Shown here piece after piece: positions 1 to 9,700 of a DNA stretch of 56,969 nucleotides (position 1 is its first letter; every line of letters begins with the position of its first letter). A program made the translations under genes and the position numbers. The stretch comes from Bacteroidales bacterium. Its GTDB lineage: Bacteria; Bacteroidota; Bacteroidia; Bacteroidales; UBA10428. The notes under the pieces were generated by a model. It ran no database searches. It worked only from the letters and a program-made list of their open reading frames with translations, and was not told the origin of the DNA. The stretch is from contig JAFGKY010000064.1 in assembly GCA_016928305.1 (NCBI GenBank), forward strand, positions 1 through 56,969. The letters are read 5' to 3'.

Positions 1-180
1 CAATTTGTCTTGCTCTTCGCCGCAAGCGGCGGGGAATTAACCCAATCCCGATACGCTTCGCTATCGGGATAATTACTCACTTCGTTCATGAGATAGTTCG
101 GCTTCCAGTTTGCAGCCTGCCTGCAGCAGGCAGGTTCGCGGGTACGCTCCTGAAAACTGAGCCTCATTAAAGAAACACGG
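1..180. repeat. Cluster of three perfect hairpins
   Basis: Three perfect inverted repeats lie side by side: CGCCGC/GCGGCG at 18-31, ATCCCGATA/TATCGGGAT at 45-70 (9-bp stem, 8-nt loop), and CCTGCCTGC/GCAGGCAGG at 116-134 (9-bp stem, 1-nt loop). No gene is visible in the first 383 bases. Similar GC-rich words (aggcaggc, tcccgag/ctcggga) recur near 30.3 and 40.0 kb, so this is best read as dispersed repeat sequence rather than a gene terminator. None of the hairpins is followed by a T run. Confidence 0.6.
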
Positions 181-383
181 ATCAGCTGTTACATTGTATC
201 AGAAATCGCCGGATACCTATCCCGGATTTCAGGTCCGGCATGACAACTGGAACATCATTATTGATAAAACAGGGATCGAAGAAAGGATAAATGTCCCTTT
301 TATAGGAGTTAAACATTGACTATTACAAAAATTAATCGGGATGATCGACGATTAACTGAATCAATAACAGAATGTTCCTGTGC

Positions 384-1022
384 TTATTTTTTATCAATGA
401 GTTGACTGGTCAATTTTTCATAAATTTCTATAAGCCTGACCAGTTCATTCCAATTAGCAGCACCTGCGTGCTTGTTTATCGTCGATTGCGTTTTGCCGAG
501 CTTTCTGGCCACTTCCACCTGGGTGAATCCCTGAAGTAATGAATGTATTACCGCTGCCTGTTTAACAGTCATCTTTTTCAACAAAAAATCGGTGAAAAGG
601 GCAATGGCAGATAATCCTAAATCGGCTATATTATTCTTGCAGCGTATGGAAAGCCTGGGACCTTCTTTTTCTAACCGGTCCATTTCTCTGCCCGATAATA
701 CAAATGCATCACCCTTGGCGGTTCCGAGATCTTTGAAAGGTTCTTCAGCGTTTCCTATGCCTATGGCCATGCGGATATCAATCTCCTTCTCACTTTCTTT
801 TTCTGATGCCTGTATGGCAATAGTACGCAGGAGGCAGGCCGATATAAATGCAACGCTTACGTCACAAAGGGCATAAAAACTGTCACCCCGGTAAAAACTG
901 TAAATTATTTCAGCGGTATTAAAAAACTTTTCAATTGATTTTATAAGGGCATTAAAAGCCCCTTTCCCCAGCATACTTGAATTAACAATGTCTGCCGTAA
1001 TGACGGCCCTTATTCTTTTCAT
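384..1022 (-). CDS. SatD-like protein with C-terminal helix-turn-helix
   Basis: The protein has 212 residues from the start chosen here (ATG giving MKRIRAVITAD); a longer reading adds nine residues that do not look conserved. The N-terminal half carries ITADIVNSS, then FYRGDSFYAL, then IRMAIGIG and GDAFVLSG. This order resembles SatD-family proteins, whose core looks like a nucleotide-cyclase-type fold. The last 60 residues form a helix-turn-helix, with TQVEVARKLGKTQSTINKH as the recognition part, so DNA binding is likely. It is divergent from the antiporter gene, and the 405-bp gap between them contains phased direct repeats and palindromes that could be its operators. No catalytic activity can be claimed, and the ligand is unknown. 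Confidence 0.75.
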   Translation of the reverse strand: MKRIRAVITADIVNSSMLGKGAFNALIKSIEKFFNTAEIIYSFYRGDSFYALCDVSVAFISACLLRTIAIQASEKESEKEIDIRMAIGIGNAEEPFKDLGTAKGDAFVLSGREMDRLEKEGPRLSIRCKNNIADLGLSAIALFTDFLLKKMTVKQAAVIHSLLQGFTQVEVARKLGKTQSTINKHAGAANWNELVRLIEIYEKLTSQLIDKK

Positions 1023-1146
1023 CCGTTTAAAATTATGCAAAATTAACAATCAATTATATGTATTAATGTTTCACCCGGTATTTCGGGGGGGACACCCGTA
1101 TTTTGTATGCGCTCATTTATATACGTTTTTGCATATATGTTTCATA

Positions 1147-1237
1147 ACACTACGAATATAGTGTAAAAAGACGATATTTCCAAAATATAGTCTATATAGT
1201 CGATATTTTTTAAATACCGCCTTATCAGACGATATTT
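1147..1237. promoter_or_regulatory. Operator-like array: palindrome plus three 29-bp-phased direct repeats
   Basis: A perfect inverted repeat, ACACTA-6 nt-TAGTGT, sits at 1147-1164. It is followed by three copies of G(A/T)CGATATTT starting at 1170, 1199 and 1228, exactly 29 bp apart. The block lies between two divergent genes, so it is well placed to control one or both. The period is too short, and the repeat too short, for a CRISPR array. The helix-turn-helix protein next door is an obvious candidate binder, but that is inference. Confidence 0.5.
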
Positions 1238-1380
1238 TCCACGCATGTTTTCTCCCTTTCTTCCCTGGCTGATTACCGGTTGCACATAGCGCGCGCGTAA
1301 AACAAATGCATTAATTTTCACAATCGGCTATATTCAGCATAATCATTATAAAATACCTGGATTTTTGATTTATAGTATTA

Positions 1381-1402
1381 ATTCACTAACTTGTTAGTGA
1401 AT
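1381..1402. promoter_or_regulatory. 22-bp perfect palindrome before the antiporter gene
   Basis: Two perfect 10-bp arms (ATTCACTAAC and its complement GTTAGTGAAT) are separated by TT and followed by a short T run. The palindrome ends 25 bp before the antiporter ATG. Its symmetry and size resemble operators of TetR-type repressors. An AT-rich leader hairpin acting on transcription or translation is the alternative. No TetR gene is present in the window. Confidence 0.5.
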
Positions 1403-1427
1403 TTTTTAAGACAGGAGAATAACCTGC

Positions 1428-3326
1428 ATGCTGCTAAGTATATCCTTTCATTTTGATTATTTTCCGCTGCTGGTGGTGGCTGCTATAGCCTGGGGAACGC
1501 CAATCCTTTTATCGCTGTTTAAACTAAAGAAAATACCCTCGGTAATTGTCGAGATTATCCTGGGCTATTTCATCGGAAAACATTTGCTGGGGTCTGTCGA
1601 TCATGAGAGTTTCAGAATACTGGAGTTTTTTGCTCTTACCGGTTTTATTTTTCTTATGTTTCTGAGCGGCCTCGAAATTGATGTGGACATGATACTGGCA
1701 TCATTGCCAAGAACAAGGATAACGTACGGGCGCTTTATTAAAAATCCGTTGCTGGTAAGCATGACTTATTTCATCCTCTCACTTATACTGGCATGTACCG
1801 GCTCCCTGTTGCTCGCGAAATTCATCCCTATCTCGCATATCTGGTATTTTTCATTGATCATGGTTACTACCTCGGTGGGTATCGTGGTACCTGTTCTGAA
1901 AGACAGGGGGGAAATCAAAAGCCGCTTTGGGCAGATGATCATTATGGCAGCTGCAGTTGCGGATATATTCAGTATTGTGTTATTCACCTTTACAGCCTTC
2001 ATCATTAAAAATGGCTTTCAGATGGAATTGCTTTACATCGTGGGCTTATTCATCGTTTTCATTGTTTTCTATCTGATCGGTAACAAGCTGAAAAATCTGC
2101 CTTTGTTAAAAAAGCTGGCTTTTCAATTATCGCACGCTGCATCACAAATACGCATCAGAGGTACCATTTTGCTGATCATGCTGTTTGTTGTTATTGCCCA
2201 GTTTATTGGAGAAGAGGCTGTGTTGCTGGGAGCATTTTTAATCGGACTTGTCATTTCAAGCATGCTGCACCGTGAAAGATCGGTAATGCTGCTTAAACTT
2301 GACGGCATGGGTTACGGTTTCTTCATTCCCATCTTTTTTATCATGGTAGGTGTCGAATTTGAACCTGCAGCCCTGAAAGAATTTGATAAGTCATTGATAG
2401 GGGTCCTGGCATTACTGATGATCACCCTTTTTGCAGTCAAGTTTTTTCCGGCATTGCTTTGGAGGCAATTATTCGGGATAAAAAAAGCCATGGCCGGAGG
2501 TTTCCTGATGTCATCAAGGTTAAGCCTGATCATTGCAGCATCTGCCATCGGGCTCCAAATGGGAGTGATCACACCGGGCATCAACGCATGCTTTATCATT
2601 ATGGCCATGATCACCTGTTTTATTTCCCCTGTTTTATATAACTGGTTGTCGCCGTCAGATCTTTTAACAGGATCGAAAACCTTCATCGTCGGAGGGAGCA
2701 GCACGGCGGTTCTGCTGGCCAGACGATTGACTATGCATGGCCGAAAGGTCATTATCATTGAAAATAACAAGACCCGGGCAGAAGAAATCTCAGCCAAAGG
2801 ATTGTACTGTATTACAGGTGACGGATTGGACGCGGGTTTATACAAAGAACTAAAGATGAATTTATCGGATTTTGTCATTGTTGAAACAGGATCTCCGGAA
2901 AAGAACCATGAAATCTGCAAGCTGCTCCGGGAAGAATTACTGCATGATAACATCATAACACGATCCAGCACATCCGATATTGAACTTAAGCTCAATAAGC
3001 TGGGAATTAAAACCATTGATGTAATCGGTGTTCTGGCTACAACCATTGAAAACCTGATCTTAAGGCCCACCACCTATCATGCACTGCTTGAATCGTTCGA
3101 AAACTTCAGGGTGGAAGAAATTCTGATTACCAACAAAGAGGTTGACGGATTGCAGGTTAAAGAAATTCCTTTCCACAAAGATGCCATTCTGATCATGGTC
3201 AAAAGGGATAATGCTTTCTTCATACCGCATGGCGAAACCTATTTCCGCACAGGTGATATCCTGCATGTATTCGGAACGAACACTGCCCTGCAAAACACAA
3301 AGGAGAAAATGGGCGGAAAAAAATAA
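1428..3326 (+). CDS. CPA2-family cation:proton antiporter with TrkA-type regulatory domains
   Basis: This 632-residue inner-membrane protein has about 12 hydrophobic segments in residues 1-410, matching the Na+/H+ exchanger domain of Kef-type CPA2 antiporters. Typical signatures are visible: FLSGLEIDVD near 77-86, TTSVGIVVPVLKDRGE, and AVADIFSIVLFTF. A Rossmann-type TrkA_N domain follows (about 415-530, with VGGSSTAVLLARRL in place of a strict GxGxxG). A TrkA_C domain (about 540-630, ending EIPFHKD...FRTGDILHVFG) closes the protein. It probably exchanges K+ or Na+ for protons under nucleotide or ligand control. Whether the altered glycine motif still binds NAD(H) is uncertain. Confidence 0.9.
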   Translation: MLLSISFHFDYFPLLVVAAIAWGTPILLSLFKLKKIPSVIVEIILGYFIGKHLLGSVDHESFRILEFFALTGFIFLMFLSGLEIDVDMILASLPRTRITYGRFIKNPLLVSMTYFILSLILACTGSLLLAKFIPISHIWYFSLIMVTTSVGIVVPVLKDRGEIKSRFGQMIIMAAAVADIFSIVLFTFTAFIIKNGFQMELLYIVGLFIVFIVFYLIGNKLKNLPLLKKLAFQLSHAASQIRIRGTILLIMLFVVIAQFIGEEAVLLGAFLIGLVISSMLHRERSVMLLKLDGMGYGFFIPIFFIMVGVEFEPAALKEFDKSLIGVLALLMITLFAVKFFPALLWRQLFGIKKAMAGGFLMSSRLSLIIAASAIGLQMGVITPGINACFIIMAMITCFISPVLYNWLSPSDLLTGSKTFIVGGSSTAVLLARRLTMHGRKVIIIENNKTRAEEISAKGLYCITGDGLDAGLYKELKMNLSDFVIVETGSPEKNHEICKLLREELLHDNIITRSSTSDIELKLNKLGIKTIDVIGVLATTIENLILRPTTYHALLESFENFRVEEILITNKEVDGLQVKEIPFHKDAILIMVKRDNAFFIPHGETYFRTGDILHVFGTNTALQNTKEKMGGKK

Positions 3327-3365
3327 AATGCCCGCCTTCGGCTCTTTCCCTTTGAGCTTATCATT

Positions 3366-3737
3366 TTAGAAGCCGGATCGTCCCGGAGCATGCATGGGAA
3401 TATCTGCCCTGTCGTATCTGCAGCAGGCGGGTAAAGCGTTGTACACATCATCGTTTGCCCGGTGCATTTCGGTATCATGGCCCGCATTGGCGATGGCCAT
3501 ATGAACTTTATGCACATCGGTTTTCACACTGTCAAAAGATACATCCATCATCTTTGTTTCTTTGTTCCAGTCAGCAAAGGACACACCTTCAACCGATTTA
3601 GCAGCCTTCTCAATGCGTGTCTCACACATACTGCAATTACCAAACACCTTGAATTTTTCTGTTTTTAACTGAGCGGACAGAGCACCTGTGCTCATCAGGG
3701 CCATGATGATGGCCACATAAACTGATTTTGTTTTCAT
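3366..3737 (-). CDS. Secreted heavy-metal-associated (HMA) domain protein
   Basis: The 123-residue protein has an N-terminal signal peptide (cleavage likely after LSA around residue 22). A single HMA domain follows, with the metal-binding motif GNCSMC (Cys35 and Cys38). The C-terminal segment contains LPACCRY (Cys105-Cys106), matching LPECCQY at the end of the neighbouring CusB-like adaptor. It is the last gene of the export operon, 29 bp after the adaptor gene. It probably acts as a periplasmic Cu(I)/Ag(I) carrier that hands metal to or from the pump. The final ten or so residues (PMHAPGRSGF) look unconserved. Confidence 0.85.
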   Translation of the reverse strand: MKTKSVYVAIIMALMSTGALSAQLKTEKFKVFGNCSMCETRIEKAAKSVEGVSFADWNKETKMMDVSFDSVKTDVHKVHMAIANAGHDTEMHRANDDVYNALPACCRYDRADIPMHAPGRSGF

Positions 3738-3766
3738 AATAATAAAGTTTATAAATTAATGATTTT

Positions 3767-5422
3767 TTACCTGTTTCTGTATTGGCAGCATTCCGGAAGG
3801 CTGTCATAGACCTTCTGCGGCGCTGTTTCTTTGTCGGTATCATGACCTGCAGCGGCAATGGTTTTATGAATAGCCGCAACATCGGTCTTTTTTTTGTCAA
3901 ATGAAATATGGATTTGCCTTTTTTCAATATCCCATTCGGCATCGCTTACGCCAGTGACAGACCGGGCAGCAGATTCAATGCGGTCCTTGCACATCTCGCA
4001 GTTGCCTGCAACGCTGAACTCTATCCGTTCAATGTTCGCATTCATATTGCGCACTGCACTCCTGTCCATGACCTTCATTTCCGTTGTACTATGACGCACC
4101 TGGTCACTCTTACTGCTGCTTTCAACGTTCATATCAGCATGGTTATGTCCGGCTGCAACTCCTGTCTCTTCCGGATTCATCATGCTGTGTTTCCCGGCCA
4201 GCTGGGCTGCTGCATCAACACTAAAAGCCCCGTTGGTAACAATCTCTTCTCCATCCTTCAAACCTTCCTGTACAACATAGGAATCTTTCAGGGAGGCTCC
4301 TAGGGTAATTTCCCTCATCCTAAATGTCGGATGCTCTGTACCCGGTATTTTTACATAAACAATGGAACGTGTTCCTGTCCATAGAACCGACGAATGTGGT
4401 ATGATCAACTGCCGGCTGTTTTTTTCAGGATCAGTCATCACCGTTCCGTTCACAAAAAGTTCCGGTTTAAGCCGTAAAGAGGGATTGGCTAATTCGACCC
4501 TCACGCTGGCTGTACGTGTGACCGGATCAATAACCGGGTCAACGAAGGAAATACGGCCTACATAGTTTTTCCCGGGAATGGCCCGGGAAGTAAAACTTAT
4601 TTTTTGTCCGACAGCTATCCAGGGGAGATCAGATTCATATGCCTCAAACACAGCCCAAACGTGCGATAAATCTGCCACATCAAACAATACATCACCCCGT
4701 GAAACATAATCGCCCTGGTCTACCCTGCGGTTGATGATCACTCCCGATGTATTTGCATAGATGCTGAATGATGCGCTTACTTTTCCTGATGCCTCAATAT
4801 CACTGATCTGCTGGTCAGACAATTTCCAGTTCCTGAGCTTTTCACGTGCTGCCTCAGGCACATCGGGATACTTATCCCCTAAGGTAACCGCTTCCAGTAA
4901 TTCCTTTTGTGCTGTAACCAGTTCCGGTGAATAAACCTGCGCAAGCAGCTGACCTTTTCTCACGGTCTCGCCTGTAACGTTCACAAATAGCTTTTCTATT
5001 CTGCCCGGCACATGGGCGGTTTCCGATTGCAACAAACGTTCATCGGGTTTTATTTTACCATATAACAGGACTTCTTTAGATGATTTACCTGCTGTTACTA
5101 TTGAAGTTTGTACTTCAGCCAATTTCACGGCCGACTCACTCATTACAACGGCCTGATCATCCGATTCAGCGCCCGGTTCACGAAGTACGATCAGATCCAT
5201 TCCACAAATCGGGCATCTGCCCGGTTTATTCATTCGGATCTGCGGATGCATTGCGCATGTCCAGATGGTCAGTTCTTCCTGACGTTCACGGGTCACCTCC
5301 TGCGGTCTCTTTTCAGCAGGTCCTCCGGAACGGGAGAATATCAACCATCCCAGCAACAGGCCTGCAAAAACAAGCAGGCTGCTTTTTATATATTTGTTCC
5401 TGATGAGATGTAATGCTTTCAT
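3767..5422 (-). CDS. cusB: CusB-like RND periplasmic adaptor fused to a C-terminal HMA domain
   Basis: The start is an ATG giving MKALHLIRNKY; a TTG nine bases upstream is also open. The 551 residues run in order: membrane anchor (about 10-25), a heavy-metal-binding domain with TCAMHPQIRMNKPGRCPICGMD (Cys and Met/His ligands), adaptor lipoyl/hairpin/barrel domains (about 100-400), and an HMA domain (about 465-535, GNCEMC) ending in LPECCQY. The adaptor joins the RND pump to the TolC-type channel and can pass metal to it. The HMA fusion is a less common addition. The gene lies 12 bp after the TolC-type gene in the same operon. The metal is probably Cu(I)/Ag(I). Confidence 0.9.
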   Translation of the reverse strand: MKALHLIRNKYIKSSLLVFAGLLLGWLIFSRSGGPAEKRPQEVTRERQEELTIWTCAMHPQIRMNKPGRCPICGMDLIVLREPGAESDDQAVVMSESAVKLAEVQTSIVTAGKSSKEVLLYGKIKPDERLLQSETAHVPGRIEKLFVNVTGETVRKGQLLAQVYSPELVTAQKELLEAVTLGDKYPDVPEAAREKLRNWKLSDQQISDIEASGKVSASFSIYANTSGVIINRRVDQGDYVSRGDVLFDVADLSHVWAVFEAYESDLPWIAVGQKISFTSRAIPGKNYVGRISFVDPVIDPVTRTASVRVELANPSLRLKPELFVNGTVMTDPEKNSRQLIIPHSSVLWTGTRSIVYVKIPGTEHPTFRMREITLGASLKDSYVVQEGLKDGEEIVTNGAFSVDAAAQLAGKHSMMNPEETGVAAGHNHADMNVESSSKSDQVRHSTTEMKVMDRSAVRNMNANIERIEFSVAGNCEMCKDRIESAARSVTGVSDAEWDIEKRQIHISFDKKKTDVAAIHKTIAAAGHDTDKETAPQKVYDSLPECCQYRNR

Positions 5423-5434
5423 GGCTTCCAAAAC

Positions 5435-6730
5435 TTAGTATTTAACCGAATTCATTAATTTTTCTGCCAGTGCAACGGATGTATTGTAATCAACCACAGC
5501 CTCCAAATGTTTAAAACCATAATCAAGTACTTTTTGCTGCATCCGCAATACTTCTTCATAATCGGTGCCCGATACGGTAAAATCCGAAACAAGGATGTCA
5601 GCGGTTTTCTTTGCCAGTGCTTCCTGTTCTTTATACAGGGCGATACGCCTTTCAGCGTCTTCAAGATCCTGAATGAGCAGCCGGTATTGTACCTGCAGAT
5701 TGTTTGTCAGGTCAGTGACCCGTTGATTTAATGCTTCTTTCATCAAACGTGCTTCATGTTGCATGGCCTTGTATTTATTTCTGTATATCGGCAGTGACAC
5801 AGAAATCATTGGCATCAGCATATCTTTGCCATTCATCATGGAGCTGTTGCCCTCGCGTTTGCTGATCAACATATAGTTCAATCCCAGGCTGAACATGGGC
5901 AAGCCCATTTTTTTTGCTTTCTCTTCCATGAATGAATAGGAACCGGCCTCATGATTCAACATATTCAGCATCGGGTGATTGCTAAGGATACTATCGGCAA
6001 CGGCCTGCTCTTCAGCGGGAAGCATACGTATGGTCAATGAATCCCCTATATTTACTATAGTATGCAGATCACGGTTTAACAATGAATTGAACTTCACCTG
6101 CTCGGTCAATCTCTGTTCTGATAGCAGGGTAAGTTTGTTATTGTATTCAAGGATTTCCATTTTTACCCTGAGTACATCCTTAAGACCTGATCTCCGGGTA
6201 TTCATACCTGAGGAAGATGCAGAGGCATCGGGTGAACCATATTTTATCAGTGCCAGTTTCTCCAGTGATGTCAGGAATTCAATATTTTCCGTTACAAGTT
6301 TGATCTCCCGGTCGTATTTCATCAGCAAATACCATGATGATGTTACGCGGAAAAACAAATCGGCCCTGGCCGCATTGTATATTTCATATTTTGATTTGGC
6401 CATCATGGAAGCTTCATCCTTCGATGCTCTCAAGGTGCCGAACCAGGGGAACATCTGCATCACCTGTAGATTGGCAACCTGGTTTCCTCCCGGCAATTCC
6501 ATGGGTTTAACATAATAACCCAGTGAAACCTGTGGGTCGGTCAGAGCACCCGCCCGGGGCACTTTTTCCAGGGCTGCCAGGTACTCGTTAAAAGCAGCAT
6601 GCACACCGGGATTATTCTTCACTGCCATCATAAGATATTCACTGAGATCGTTGATGGAATCCTGTGCGTATTCATACCTGTAAATCAACAATACGGACAA
6701 CGCTGTTATATATAATCTTAACCTTTTCAT
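5435..6730 (-). CDS. cusC: TolC-family outer-membrane efflux channel (CusC-like)
   Basis: The 431-residue protein has an N-terminal signal peptide followed by the long heptad-like helical pattern of TolC-family channels. The two internal repeats are visible as NNPGVHAAFNEYLAALEKVP near the start and SNHPMLNMLNHEAGSYSFMEEKAKK in the second half. It would form the outer-membrane duct of the metal pump. Its start codon overlaps the end of the RND pump gene by four bases (ATGA), so the two are translationally coupled. The protein is rich in methionine (for example MMNGKDMLMPMISVS), which fits copper or silver handling. Family membership is secure; the cusC name comes from context. Confidence 0.88.
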   Translation of the reverse strand: MKRLRLYITALSVLLIYRYEYAQDSINDLSEYLMMAVKNNPGVHAAFNEYLAALEKVPRAGALTDPQVSLGYYVKPMELPGGNQVANLQVMQMFPWFGTLRASKDEASMMAKSKYEIYNAARADLFFRVTSSWYLLMKYDREIKLVTENIEFLTSLEKLALIKYGSPDASASSSGMNTRRSGLKDVLRVKMEILEYNNKLTLLSEQRLTEQVKFNSLLNRDLHTIVNIGDSLTIRMLPAEEQAVADSILSNHPMLNMLNHEAGSYSFMEEKAKKMGLPMFSLGLNYMLISKREGNSSMMNGKDMLMPMISVSLPIYRNKYKAMQHEARLMKEALNQRVTDLTNNLQVQYRLLIQDLEDAERRIALYKEQEALAKKTADILVSDFTVSGTDYEEVLRMQQKVLDYGFKHLEAVVDYNTSVALAEKLMNSVKY

Positions 6731-9700
6731 GATTTCAATGCGTTTTTTGGATTTGACAGCTTTTCTTCCTTTCTTGTCGCGGCTTCACGCCAGAAGCTTT
6801 GAAGGACGGGCACAACGAACATGGTCATGATCTGAATGATCATTCCGCCAAAAACCGGTATGGCCATTGGAATCATTATGTCGGCTCCCTTACCCGTTGA
6901 CGATAAAACCGGCAGTAAGGCAATAATTGCCACGGCCGCTGTCATCATGGCCGGTCGCACCCTTTTACTGCCTGCTATCACAACCGCCTCACGGACTTCT
7001 TTAACCGTTTTAGGCTTCACAACTAAAAAGACCTGATGGATATAGGTACCCATGATCACACCGTCGTCGGTGGCAATGCCGAAAAGTGCTATAAAACCCA
7101 CCCACACAGCCACACTCAAGTTAATGGTATGGATCTGAAACAAATGGCGCATTTCAACGCCTGCAACGGTAGCATTCAGAAACCAGGGTTGACTGTAGAG
7201 CCACAGCATGATAAATCCGCCTGCAAAGGCAACAAAAACACCCGAGAAATGAATGGAGGAGGCAGTAAAAGTTCTGAACTGAGAATAAAGCAGCAGGAAT
7301 ACCAGGATCAGGCTGACAGGGATAACGATGGACAGCTTTTTGGTAGCCCTGATCTGTTGCTCGTAATTACCCGCGAACGTATAGCTTACGCCTGCAGGAA
7401 GCACCAGCTCTCGTGTATCTGTTTTTTCCCTTAAAAACCGTTGTGCCTCTTCAACAACATCAACTTCAGCCTTATCCTCAACTTTGTCGAAGATCACATA
7501 CCCATTCAGAAAAGTATTTTCGCTGCGGATCATTTGCGGACCCCGGGTATAGGTAATATCAGCCAGCTCGCCGAGAGGCACCTGTACTCCTGTCATGGAA
7601 GGCACCAGGATCCTTTTGATCTCCTCAGGCGTACTGCGAAGTTCACGGGCATAGCGCACCCTCACCGGAAATCTTTCACGGCCCTCTACTGTGGTGGTTA
7701 ATGACATACCACCGACTGCCACCTGCAGGACATCCTGAACATCTGCAATTGTCATCCCGTAGCGTGCAATAGCCTTCCGGTTCAGTTTAATCTCGATATA
7801 AGGCGCTCCCACTGCGCGATCATAAAATACCGATGACGACTGAACCGAAGGGACTTCTTTCAGCGCAGCCTCAAGCTGAATGCCTGCTTTTTCGATGGTC
7901 TCAAGGTCAGGACCGTACACCTTCAGCCCCATAGGTGCCCGCATTCCCGTTGACAGCATCACCAGACGGGTCTGTATTGGCTGAAGTCGCGGTGCAGAAG
8001 TTAATCCGGGGATACGGGTAACGCTGACTATTTCCTGCCAGATATCATCCGGAGATTTGATTTCAGGCCTCCACTGCCTGAAATTGTCACCCTTTTTGTC
8101 AGGTATCAGCAGTTCCCGTCTTATGCGTTTAAAACCATCCCTTCCCGGATTGTATTTTGTTCCGTCAGCCAGTATGAAATTTCCTTTTTTGTCCACTTTG
8201 AAAGTCATACGGTGCCCATTCTCATCCAGTAAATATTCAGGTATGTAGTTGATGGTATTTTCGAACATCTGCACAGGTGCCGGGTCTAATGCCGAATTAA
8301 CACGCCCCCATTTGCCAACGGCCAGTTCGACCTCAGGGATGGCAGATAACCTTTTATCGAGCAATTCCACGTACTCCTGATTCTTCTCAATTCCACTATG
8401 AGGCATGCTGGTGGGCATTAGCAGAAATGATCCTTCATCGAGTGCCGGCATAAACTCCTTGCCCATACCCGGAAAGGCGTGGGAAAAAGACTGCCAGGCT
8501 TTTGTCCCGGTTATGAAATCCGGCACGAAGCTGAAGATCCGGTTTGCACCCTGCCATGCCAATATGCCAAACAGTACCGTGAAAATGGGCAGCGCCATAA
8601 ATTTCCATTTGTTTGCCAGCGCCCAGCGAAGTAGCGGAACGTAAAAATGAACGATGAGCAACAGGATACCTAATACCAAAGCAACCAGAAAACCAACGAA
8701 CAGGTAATTTGTAAGGTCGCTGTTTCGTGCCCCGAGAGGCAGCCATTCTGTTGAAAGATACCAGAGGGCCACCAGCAGCGTAATGCCAATATTGGTATAA
8801 TGGGTCATTTGTTTGCCTTTCTCATTCCATTTATCAGCAAAAAGGTTATTAAGACCAATCAATACCAGGGCAAGAGCCGGAACCTGTTTCCACACGATGG
8901 CAATCAGTATGCCGGCAGCAATGAGGATCGTGTTGAATATCCGGCTGATCCTTTTATGATCGGGTTTTACCGAAAAAAAGATGTTTGCCAGTGTCGGCAA
9001 TACGATGATCCCGAGAAGAAAAGAAGCCAGCAGGGCAAATGTCTTGGTAAAGGCAAGCGGTCTGAAAAGCTTACCCTCTGCTGCTTCCATGGCAAAAACC
9101 GGAAGAAAACTGATAATGGTTGTTGCCAAAGCAGTAACAATGGCTGAAGAAACCTCAGTGATGGCAGTGTATATGACCCTGGCCAGATTTTTCCCTTTGG
9201 CATTATTATTTTCGGGCATCTCAAGATGACGGATGATGTTTTCAACAAATACAATACCAACATCCACCATCACGCCAATGGCAATGGCGATACCCGAAAG
9301 TGCCACAATATTGGCATCAACACCTGCCCATTTCATTACGATAAAAGTCATGAGTACTGCTACAGGGAGCATGGAAGAAATAAGGGCAGATGCCCTGAGA
9401 TTCAATACCAGAATTATAATGACAATAATGGTTATGAGAATTTCATGGGAGAGTGCTGATTCGAGTGTACCAATGGTCTCACGGATCAAACCCGTGCGGT
9501 CGTAAAAGGGGACGATCGTAACCTTTGATACAGTGCCATCGGCGAGTGTTTTTGAAGGCAATCCGGGTGCAATTTCAGCGATTTTTGCCTTTACCTTATT
9601 AATGACCTCCATAGGATTTGATCCATACCGGGCCACTACTACTGCACCCACAGCCTCAATGCCGTCTTTATCCAGACCTCCCCTGCGGGTTGCCGGGCCA

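Noticed and set aside
1170..1237. Possible CRISPR array (regular 29-bp spacing)
   Set aside because: The repeated unit is only 10 bp, there are three copies, the intervening bases are AT-rich and partly similar, and no cas gene is present.
2312..3073. 253-residue minus-strand open frame
   Set aside because: It is antisense to the well-supported antiporter gene and has no family features.
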